A stretch of 64,000 nucleotides of DNA from Ypsolopha sequella (lineage: Eukaryota > Arthropoda > Insecta > Lepidoptera > Ypsolophidae), in the NCBI GenBank assembly GCA_934047225.1, contig OW203993.1:28410069-28474068 (forward strand), given 5' to 3'. This document shows, piece after piece, positions 12,101-24,100 of this stretch (position 1 is its first letter; every line of letters starts with the position of its first letter). The notes under the pieces are model-generated. The model was not told the DNA's origin. It ran no database searches and saw nothing but the letters and a program-made list of their open reading frames with translations. Both the position numbers and the translations under genes were made by a program.

Positions 12101-15100
12101 ACAAAGGTAACTAGCGCCATCTAGGGGATAGCACTGACAACGTTTTAGTAAGCCCTCTGTGGACTGGATTTACTTAGTAAACAGTTACTTAGTAAACACT
12201 GTTTATTCTTATTTAGGATAACTTGTACATAAATATTACAACTTGATTTGTTCTTTTTATTAGTTCACTTTTTGAAAAGGTTATTTTTAATATTGTTATT
12301 ATCTGAAAAATATCACATTTTTTTATTTTTGATGAAAGACTGACCCTGAGTTTTCAGTTTTGAAATTTTTGGAATATTCTTAAACACGTGTATGTTTATT
12401 TTATCTCGGGAGTCTACGTTCAAAATGTCGACTACCTAGCGTGAAAAGTGTTGGCAAAATGAAGTTTTCTTGTTAATAAAACTTTGACACCCTTTGTTAA
12501 AACCCATTGGGGTGAGAAGTTTTCAAAATAGTGCGCTTTCACACTTTTAAAAGCAGACCCTTCAAATATCAAGTCTCTACGTGAAGCGGTTTGGGCTGTA
12601 CATTGTCTTTCTGTCTGTCAGCCAGTCCAGAGGGCCTATTACGTATCTTTAGTTGCCGTTTGAACTGGGTGCCTATCATCAAAAATATAGATATACTATC
12701 GAATTCCGATTGTCTAAGGATATTTTCGCACTTAAACTGACGACACAGTTTGTAAATAGTTCAATAGCCACTAATAGCAATTTTGAAAGTTCCGTTTTTA
12801 GCTATATTTTTGATGATAGGCACCTAGTCCAGTTGGCAACTAAAGATACAGAATAGAGGGGCTGGACAATGCCTTTTATTTATATTGATTGATTGATTGA
12901 TAAATATTTTCAAACTTTTATTTATTTAAACTTCTAATTATAAATGTGTAATTTTGTAACTTGGTATAACGAATAAACATTGTTTTTTTCATATTATTAA
13001 TAAAAAAAAATAATAAAAGTTGTTTGATAAATTTTAGACGTCATAATTTATATTCTATTGAATCTGTATTAGAACTTACTACTGAAAAGATAAGTTTATT
13101 TTGTTTTGTAACATTGGTAACAGTGTCAGACTGACAGACAGTTTCAGACTTCGCACAAAGGGGTTTCTTGAGTAATGTCGATTCGTTGGTTTTATTGTTG
13201 TTGATTGTTGTCGTTTGATACACGTGCAAAGGTTAATATATTTCTCGTCCCGACTTTATTTTTGCCTCGACTGTCGCGACTTAAAATATCGACCATTTCT
13301 CACAAGCATCCAAATATACTTACAAGAATCTACTGAAATCTTTGTATGGACAAGTGAAGTGAACTTTTATTTTCATTCAGGCGGGTATGTTTCTTGGGAA
13401 AAGTTGTCCAGTATGATCAGTAGAGTATGTTTTTTATTCAAACATAGCAGTCGATTTACACCCAGTAGATAGACAAGATGTCCCGCGGGGTGAGAGACGG
13501 TGGCGGGGGTGTGGTAGCTTCGATTGTCGATGAGTGACGCGCAGTGGCACGCGCTTCCCTTCCCCGCTACACTACCCGCCCCCTCTAACGTCTAGAGCAC
13601 CTCGTCCCCGCTAACGTCTGTCGCCCCGTGGGACGGTCGCGCACGATCTTTGTTTGTCTTTAGCAAGCTATTAAAAAGTGTCCGCATAAAATTTCAAGTT
13701 TAGCACAATAACTTAAGAGACGATTCTTCAGATTTGTAACAAAATATTGAGAAATGTTCCCAACGCCCAAAATACAACTTTTAGCTAAGAACAATGTATA
13801 CCAATAGTTTACAATATGCACAAAACATATTTTAATGCATTTACAATAGCTTTAAAATAATTGGACTTTCCACGGTCGTGATATTAATCGTAAATTCCAA
13901 AAGTATATTAAATATGAATATATTTTATATTAAAAAAGTAACTTAAATTTAAAACTAAATAATCTTATGAAATAATAAAGCCGATTTTGAAGGTTTCATT
14001 TTAGTTTTAGGACTGTCAAAACTAAATTTTCTCTATTGCAAATTAGTCCGTAATTGTTAGAAACAGAAGCTAAATTACCCTAGAAAATTTTCAGTTTTGA
14101 CAGCACTAAAACTTAAATTAAAGCCTTCAAAATAGGCACTATTAAAAACTTGAACAAACTAAACTATTAAAAATAAATATATTACAAACTAAACTAGATA
14201 AAATATATTTACACTAAATAGAAGACTTTGTTAAAGTCATCGCTATCACGGGGCAGGGTACCAAATTAATTATACAAAATATATTTACACTAAATAGAAG
14301 ATTTTGTTAAAGTCATCGCTATCACTGGGCAGGGTACCAAATTAATTATACAAAATATATTTACACTAAATAGAAGACTTTGTTAAAGTCATCGCTATCA
14401 CTGGGCAGGGTACCAAATTAATTATACAAAATATATTTACACTAAATAGAAGACTTTGTTAAAGTCATCGCTATCACTGGGCAGGGTACCAAATTAATTA
14501 TACAAAATATATTTACACTAAATAGAAGACTTTGTTAAAGTCATCGCTATCACTGGGCAGGGTACCAAATTAATTATACAAAATATATTTACACTAAATA
14601 GAAGACTTTGTTAAAGTCATCGCTATCACTGGGCAGGGTACCAAATTAATTATACAAAATATATTTACACTAAATAGAAGACTTTGTTAAAGTCATCGAT
14701 ATCACTGGGCAGGGTACCAAATTAATTATACAAAATATATTTACACTAAATAGAAGACTTTGTTAAAGTCATCGCTATCACTGGGCAGGGTACCAAATTA
14801 ATTATACAAAATAATTCCAAAAACATTCTAGATCAAGCTTATGGAAAATTGAAGCTACCTGTGGACGCTCTTTCTGAAGTGAAACTACCAAAATAGGTTT
14901 TAAAATACAAGGTGACTTTTTGATCATCGTCCAAATTCATACTGGAGCCTTGGTAAGTGATCAGCATCATGAATTGATGGCAATTTTTGTAAAATTCTTA
15001 TAATTAAATTTCGACTTCCCATAGTAATTTACTCCCAGTCCTGAGTGAATCACTATGAGGAGTGGAAATTTAATTTTATGAATTTTACAAAAATTGTTAT

Positions 15101-18100
15101 TGGTTCATAATGTTGATCACTAACCAAGGCTCCAGTATGAATTTGGACGATGATCAAAAAGTCACCTTGTATATTTGTGCATATAGTAATTGGTATACGT
15201 TTTTCTTAGCTAGAAGTTTAATTTTGGCGTTAGAATTATTTCTTTATATTTTGTTGCAAATCCGAATAATTGAGTCTTAAGACTGAAAACCGAAATGCGC
15301 GAATGCATGCTTCGAATGTATTTAGGTATTTAACCGGTGTGCCTGCCGCTTTGAGCCGCGGACAATATGATCCAACACTAAACACCCTATTTATTACAGG
15401 GCAACATTTTTTACGCACACACTCAAAACGCATGCATATTGTTTACATACTCACACACACTTCAATGTAAACTTATTTATAATTATCAAACCTTTCTGTT
15501 ATGAAATCAAATCAAATCAAATTTAATACATAATGTATGTGTAAGTAGGTATGTATATCACTCGAAAACCGGTTAAATGGTGTGCGCGAGAGAGTAAGTA
15601 ATTAGTGATGGGGATGATAAGGAAGTGATGACGTCACTCGTGTACCTAGAGTTTGTTGGCAGGTTGAATCAACGTCCTCCTGTCGGAAACAAGTTGAAAC
15701 TATTTATTCACATGTTTTATTTTTGACTAGTGGTTCAAATACTCAACCACTAACCCGTAGAACCGTTGAACTGGGGGTCCATATTTGTGCAAGAAGTACG
15801 GCGATATGGCTCACTACATGGGACGTCATATACGTCGGTGAAACTTGGGTGTACGAATGTGAACTGTGACTTGCATTTCACAGTCCATACTAGGAAACAC
15901 CTGTGATGCCCCCTCGGGGTTTCATGTCATGAAGTAACTGTTTTGTTAAATAATTCAATGTTCCTTAAAAAAAAACACAAGGTAAAATTTTAAAAAGTGC
16001 ATAACCTATACCACAGCTCCGACCCCGTGAACACAGATGCGCTGCAGTGACACTTCACTGCAACAACAGTATACCCATCGAGGAATTAAACCCAAAGAGA
16101 CGCAATGACACTTGGTTGTACGAAATAAAGTCCGAAAACTTTTGACGTGCTTTAACGGCTTTGATTGGCTAAGCCAACACGACACCGTAAAGTCTACGCA
16201 AAAACACTGATTCTGGAGTCGGACGGCCGCCATTTCTCTCTCGGGGATAGTTGCACGATGCCTTATTACTATATGTACATGGTGACGTCATCTCATTTAA
16301 GATGTCCGTTGAGCAGCTAGCTCCGAGAGAGGAAATGGCGGTCCGTCCAATCCCGCTAACTAATCAGTGTTTTTGCATACATTTGACTTTACGCATTTCA
16401 CCCCGACTTACCGGGGATTATGTATCTCTGCGTGGTCATTCTCTATTTCTGGTAGATTAGCCAAACAGAAAGCGTCAAAGCACGTTGCACGGCGGCATTT
16501 ATTTCGATCAAACCAAGTGTATTAAGTTATAATACACTTGGTTTGATCGAAATAAATTATTAAATTAAATAAATTATAAAGTTATTAAGTATATAAGTGT
16601 ATTTCGATTGCACCTCTTCAGGGTTAGTTTCTCTGTGAAGATGTCTAACATTATGACTTGACACATAAATTCCATCCCCCGCCGCTCACCCGCTGTATAC
16701 GCAGCTGCAGGTCGCGCACGCTATGCTCGCTGTCAACGTGCACGTCGTGCGCCGTGTGGTGGAAGGTCCACCAGCCGAACACGAACCCGAGCAGCGTCTC
16801 GACCAGCTCGAACTTCTTGCGTTCCTGCACCGCTTGCAGCTGGAACACGTACTCAGCGCTCGCGGCGCACAGGTCGCGCTCCGCCATCTCTAGCGCCGCG
16901 TCAGCCTGCATACACACAGGAGTGCCGGTCACTCACACACAGCTATATTACACACACAGGTGTGTGTTCAGAACATTCCAACAATTAATGAATCACAAAA
17001 TAAACTTTAACCAAAAAAATAGCAACCGACTTCAATAGTAACAGCAGTCATTCACTAAAAAGTTAATAATAATTCTATAAAGACCGTTGGTACCGAAGCA
17101 ACACTTTTGCTGACTTCTTTCTTCCTGGAACAATATGTTATCTAGAAGTCGGCGTATTTCCTACGATATAGGATCAGGTGGAAGAATGTCGATTTTCAAG
17201 TAATACCTTGTAATCAGCACCCAGGTACAAAGCGATTACCTCAATTTCGAGAGGTATGCTGTCATTTTCTGAAGAGTTCCACTGCCTATCTCTGAAGACC
17301 TTCATCAGATCATGACCAAACCCAAAATGAGACCTACCTGGAAGTACACTCTTTCAAACAAAAAAAGAATTGTTCAAATCGGTTCAGAAATGACGGAGTT
17401 ATAAAGAACGCTAAAAAAAAAAATACAGTCGAATTGAGAACCGCCTCCTTTTTGAAGTCGGTTAAAAAGCGACAGATGTTAAAAGTTTTCAGATCTCTCG
17501 GGAACTATTTTTCTGCGATAAAAAGTATTTTATACTGAGCGTTTTTCTCGTTGTTTTTTTTTTCTTAGTTCTTAGTTTTCCTCCAGATGGCGCTGTCCAT
17601 GTCACCGTAGATAAAATGTGTTTTGTGTAGCAATCAATGTCAAGGTGTTTTTTTTTTGCCTTTGATTCTGTTGCTAAAGAATATGACAGTGCCATCCAGG
17701 AATCTTATTAAATACTAAATTTGACATAAGGAAAAACGCTCAGTTTCAGAATGAAAGAGTATAAATCTAAAACAAGGGTCTTCAACCCGCGGCCCTCGGG
17801 TATAATATAATGCAAATTACAAATAATAAATATTTTTAAATCACATGTGTAGAAGTAAAACTTTTTGAATAAGTACTGTAACATATAGCAAGGCAATATG
17901 TTAGGTTTAGGTAAGGCTAGGTTTTATAGGTAGGTTAAAGGACTATTTGTTCGTGTTTAGTTGGCAATCGATAACCTTTATGGATCGACATACGTCGCAT
18001 TGACTGAATTATTTCGTGTTTTCCAAAAATAAACACAGATCGAGTATAAAAGATCTTTCAGACAAAACACGAGCAAGATTTCATGAAGATTTCTTAGAGA

Positions 18101-21100
18101 GTCCCATCGATGTGAAGGTGGCTCTCCAGAAAGATTCCTTAGAGAGTCCGATTAGTGCGGACGTGGTTTTCCATCTATAAATATTCTTTCTAGAGTTTTT
18201 GAAGAAATACAACAAGCGAGTGCTCTACCAGATTTAGAGCTCCCCTCCCTTAGTGTATACTTGATAATTAGGGTGCATCAAATGAAAAGAAAATATAAAA
18301 GAAGATAAACTAAAAATAAAAAGTGGTGTAATTTAACAAAATCCCTACGAGATCCCAAGTACACGGTGTGCACATCACAGTACCTATCTCTACCAAAAGT
18401 ATTAAAAATAGAAGAAAAAAGCAAAAATCGGTTACGTGGTTTCGGAGATATGCGTAGTAAAACACACATAACTTCACAGTGTTTGTGTTGATGTATGTAA
18501 AACATTCGTGTCTTATCTGGAAATAGGCTAGAGGCTGAGTCTACGTACGGCGCGCGGCGCGGCGAGCTAGCGGACTTAGTGATGACGTCACCAATGATAA
18601 AGTGGCCCCTATCTCGCCCTTTGTGTCTCGTCCTAGTGTACAGCGCCGATATGTTGTGGACAGAACGTAGAATTGGGCAGATCGTAAAGTATGAAATTGA
18701 AAATCTTTTACCAAAATATTTTTTCACTTTTAACTTGTCAACAAGAGAAACAAAGTTAAGTTGTTCACTTTGTACCTTTATTTACTACTTGCTTATTTTA
18801 GATGTTTATATTATATTGTATGATTTTTTTTGGTTATTTTTGTACAGAGTTTTCGATACAAATAAATACTTTCCTTTTTACGAAAAAAAAAAGTCAAAAA
18901 TAAGAGCGGAGCGAAGCGTGTTAGGTTTACATAAGAGGTGGTTCCCTGACCTATTAGCAGCTTGATGTGTGTCGGTACAAATATCGACGCAAACAACATT
19001 GGAATAAAGTTCATACGAGTATCAGCGCGCATTGCGAAGTGGCTATTACGACGATCGCTGCGTCTCCGGATAGCGCAAAATAGGAGAAAATAATACTTTT
19101 CACACGGACTCGATGGTTTTTCGAAAACATTCTGTTGTGTAATATTTTAGTTGAAAAATTATCTAACCTATTAGTGTACTGCTCGAAAATAAATAACGTC
19201 AGTTTGAGTTGTAGATCCATGAAATCAATAATTATTTGTAACGTCAGTCGTTCTTTTGAGAGCTTCTTTAGGTATTTGTGAAGTACAGATCGCGCCAAAC
19301 TTCTAGTCCGCTCGGAAGTTGCTCTTCCCAGGAACAGCCCATACATTTTGTTCCTGCTGATGCGAATCGCCCTGTGTTTAGAGGGGACTAAAAGTTTGGC
19401 GCGATCTGTACTCGTTAAGTTGTAAAGCCTACTTAGCTGTGATAGGTTTGCTTTTAGGCGGGGGGGGGGGGGGGACGGGGGACACTTGACTCGATCAAAA
19501 ATTAACACTTTTAAGTTTCATATTTCGCAAACGAAACCCTGGATCGAAAAATGGTTTTCTTACACCCCAAATATTTTTCGATTACATATCCAACGACACC
19601 TCACACTAGGGGATAGACGAGAAAAAAAAATTATCCCCACTTTACGTGTAGGGGAGGTACCCTAACATTTTTTGTACCACTTTATCGGCGTAATAGATAT
19701 GTATAATTATATATAATAGTACTAATAGTCTCTAAGCTGAGCCGCGGATAGACAGACAGACAGACAGACAGACGGACATGGCGAAACTATAAGGGTTCCT
19801 TGTTGTTGACTACGGAACCCTAAAAAAATTAACTTCATGGTGAGATATTGGAGATAAGCGCGGATTTTTTATTTATTTTAATTTCTATCCAGTAGCGAGT
19901 TAAAAAAATGTAAGAAACGGCTTCGCACGGCATTTAGGTGGAGGACGCGTCTTAAATACATTTAGGAACCGAGCGAAGCGACCCTCCTAGTTTTAACAGA
20001 AATGTGATGTGCCTAGACTGCCTAGGCAGATCATGATATGCCCAATTGTACGATGTGCTGACGACACAATAGCATGAGAGCTGGTCAACTTCAAACTTTT
20101 AGGCAACCCAAGTTTCTTAAAGTAGGAGTATACAAGGTGAATTTGTGAACATCGTCCAAATTCATACTCGAGCCTTGGTAAGTGATCAGCATCATGAACC
20201 AGTAACGATTTTTGTAAAATTCATAAAATGAAATTTCGACTTCCCATAGTGATTCACTTAGGACTGGGAGTGAATTACTATGGGAAGTCAAAATTTTGTT
20301 ATACGAATTTCACAAAAATCGTTATTGGTTCATGATGCCGATCACTTACCAAGCCTCTAGTATGAATTTGGACGATGGTCAAAAAGTCACCTTGTATATA
20401 AAGACCCGCAATGGGGAATGGGTAAACCGCCATCAATCGGTCCCAGGCATAGTGTGTGGTTGAGCCTATGATAAGATAACTTATGCGTGCGATGATTCAA
20501 CACAGGACAGACGTGCCCAGCGCTGCTATCCGCAGATGATTCACTCGTTAATATCAATAATTGTTATATTCCTATACTCATAGATTACCCATTTCGTATA
20601 GAGAGTATACGACAAATCTTGTGTCAAGTTATCGCAACCAGCCAGCTGTCAATAACGGTGTACGGCATTTAAGGCGATACCAAAAAAAAATGGGGTTTTT
20701 TCGAATCCATTTACTCCACTATAACGTCATCTACGTATTTCATTTTTGGGTAAATGTTTATTGAGTATTTGATTAAGATTCTCACTGAAGGAAAACGCGA
20801 TTGTATGAAATTTTCTCGATAGAATTTAATTCCGAAAAGACCACTAAATTGTTTTATTTTTTCATGTTATTCTGATATCTTAACTAATTTCATTGTGAAA
20901 TTGCATTCAAAATGTGGATATTATATATTTGTAAAGTCTCCTTGAAAATCTTTTTGACAAAATAGCTTAGTACATTTTATAATAATAAAAAACCGTCATT
21001 TTGCTACTATTCCACGAATCCTTCCCACTCGCACTGAGGGTTTTTTCGCATATGGAGAAACAGAGACGCTAAAACTTTTACGTATCGTCTTAAAGTTCTG

Positions 21101-24100
21101 TATCAAATTTCAAACGCATCACAATTACCTAGTTATGATTGAAAACAGAAATGCGTGAATTGATGCTTAGAATGTATTCAAGTCGTAAGCCGCTTTTTAC
21201 CAACAGATGGTGAATCCACGTATTTTCTCGAATGCAGATGGACTCTAGTTAACGGGACACCTGACGCTAGAACATCAACAACGCCAGGTTTTCAAGGGTT
21301 CATTGAAAGAAACTAGGTCTCTCCCCATATTGAAGAAAATATATTTAATTTATTGATTTTTTATCTAGGGATTTTAATTATAAACAATGTACTAAGATTT
21401 ATAGTTTTGTAAAAAAAAATGTTTTCCACCCTCTTTTTTTTGGTTTTCAAACGTTCGTTTCAAGAACGCGGTTAAGAAATCAACTTGATTTTTTTTTTCA
21501 TAAAATAGGTAATAGAAATATGAAGGGATTCTACTTAAATCCAATATTTTTTCACTGCAAAATATTTCAGTATTAGCTAAAAACACACCAATTTGTTGTT
21601 TCGCTGCGTGATAACTAGTATTACGCGTCCAAGAAAAAGAGGCCAAAGAGCAACATATAATCGCCTCTATTAAAAGCAAATAAAGCCTTTGCCATTAGAG
21701 TTATTGTGCTGGACGGGTAATAAGAAAAGTTGCTAGGGTATGCCATCCTCTTAAGCATGTATCTCGCTCATTACCTCAATACACTCTCTCTTGCACTATC
21801 GGTCAGAGTGACAGCAAAGATATGCACAAATCAACATTTATTTCGTGATTGCATCATCGACTTTACCTAAGATTATAAAACAAGTTTCATTGAAAGAGAA
21901 AACAAAACTTCCGTGTATTCGCAGTTCGCGTAGTTGTTTAAACAACACGCGTACCTACCTGTATACAGTATTATCGTACTTGTACTGTATACACGACACG
22001 CGAACACTAAACATAACGCGTACCTATAATAGGTCGTAGATCTAGATCATTGCTGTTAGTTATGTATTGTTTACAATCGATACCTCGCCCTGACGCGTGA
22101 CGGTGACGGCCGGCGCCCGGCAGGGCTTAAGGCCCTTACTATTGCCAAATAGGTACTTTCTAAAGCCTACTCCTCGTTTATGGCCAAACCAAAAATAATG
22201 GAAAAATGTATTATGAATAATCAACTCTTAGACAACATATGCAACAGTTTTCTTTTTCATACCACCAAAACTTCTACATGTTTTTTTTTTTTTACTGAAT
22301 GGTGTTTTTTGACCTCAAATTCCCTACTGCTCCTGAGTTGCTTGGCCGATTGAATTCATCTATGCTTTGATAAATAGATAAACTTTATAGCTATAAACAT
22401 AACATAAGATTATAGCTGGGTCCGTTAGCTCATCCAGTTTAGTTTTTCGGAAGAAAGGATGCCACTTGCCACAATTGTTTATTGGACCAATATCTACCGA
22501 TAAAGATCGGTAGCCTTCGGGAGCCTCTTCAATTTGGGGGGGGAGGGGTGTTCAAAGATGCTTTGCGCCAAGCGTAATTTAAAAAAATTAAACTGTCTGA
22601 GTTTGTCAACTACATCAAGATGGGTGTCTTTTTCAGGTAAATTAAGGACGTAGAATTCATTTCTGGCATAAAAAATTGTGATATTTTAAGTAGTTTCTTG
22701 AAAATTTTTACATAGATTAAAATTTTATGAAATACTTTTTACTTTCAGGCGCCACCAAAAAAAAACCTCAGGTTTTTTTAAGTAACAAAAAATACGTTAC
22801 GAAAGCCTATTTTATGTAAATAAATAAAAATATAAGTTTTATTGGATTTTTAAAGGACAAAACCATAAAAAAAAATAAAACAATGTCGGTGAGCTCTTAT
22901 TTTACTACTACTTATTAACTAACCTGATAAAAGTATATTTATGTATAGTGTATTTATAAAAGTATATATATGCATAAAAACTATAAACACGTAAAAAATG
23001 CTTTTCTATGGTTCTAAAAGAGTATTAACTATTTAATTATCATTTTCATTTTTTGTAGCTTCTACCGCAGTGGTACAATTCGGTACATATTAAATTTATT
23101 TTAACACAGTTGCATCTTTTTTGCATCTTACTTTGCATTGATACCTTGTTATCTCGAGGCAAATGCTGTCCGCAGCTGGGTTGTCAGACCAGTGGGGTAT
23201 TTATTGGCTAATTTTCTGCTTCCAGCCCCAATCGGGGGGACTAGGCAGAATTTGTTGTAACACTAAAGCCTGGCCCCACTCATGAACTCCCTGGCAAGCT
23301 GCGCGTAAAATATGCTGATAAAGGGCCGCTTCTGTTGGTGGTAAATTTTCAATTTGCCGATCTGTTTTTGTAAAAAGATATTTACGGCAATGATTGATAG
23401 TCGTGCAGGGACAGGGACTTGATCTGAAAAAGTTCATGTAATATGACTTTTCACTACGATGAATTTAACTTTATATTAATGTTTTAGTTAGTACTCAGTG
23501 ATTGGCTAGCATACCTATCATACATGGCTATGACAAACTTATGTAGCACAATCTCTGCCTCATTTATATTGCTATCTTTAAAATCCTTAAACCCTTTAGT
23601 GGCAAAAGAGAATGAATTACATGCTTCAAAAGCACTTTTCTTTCCCCTGCCGTTAAAAAACGATACTGTATCGCATCCACTAAGTTCGTGGAACACAGGC
23701 AAGACCTCCGCTCTTTCAGGACCTTTAAATAAAATAAATTGGCTTATGCACACTCACGCTATTAAACTGATTATTTATATATTATACATTCTTGACTATT
23801 AAAAGAAACGCTCATACCTAGAGCTGATTCAATCTAGAGGCATGCCAAGAAATTGTGGTTTTTCCCCGTTACCACATGAACCCATAATACCTCTAATCTT
23901 GGCAATTTCAGTACACATGCCAGAGCGATAACTACCACATCGGTGTTTGCTGTGCATTAACTTCGTATGACCCTGGTCTACTGTATCCGCCAAGTGAACC
24001 ATCATTCGCGTGTCAGACGCTTCAAGTTAAATGGTTCCAATTTTGGCAGTTCACGAGCAATATTGGAAAGAACAGATTACCCTTTGCTACATAAATTTCT

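Noticed and set aside
15236..15470. Overlapping 65-66 codon frames on both strands
   Set aside because: No similarity; mirror frames in repeat-derived DNA.
18278..19508. Frames of 149, 128 and 165 codons near 18.3-19.5 kb
   Set aside because: They run through MITE fragments and G-runs, show no recognisable domain, and overlap each other on both strands.
21392..21679. 95-codon minus frame starting MLLIEAIICCSLASFSW
   Set aside because: No homology recognised, no splice partners or neighbours; possibly a transposon scrap but not supportable.
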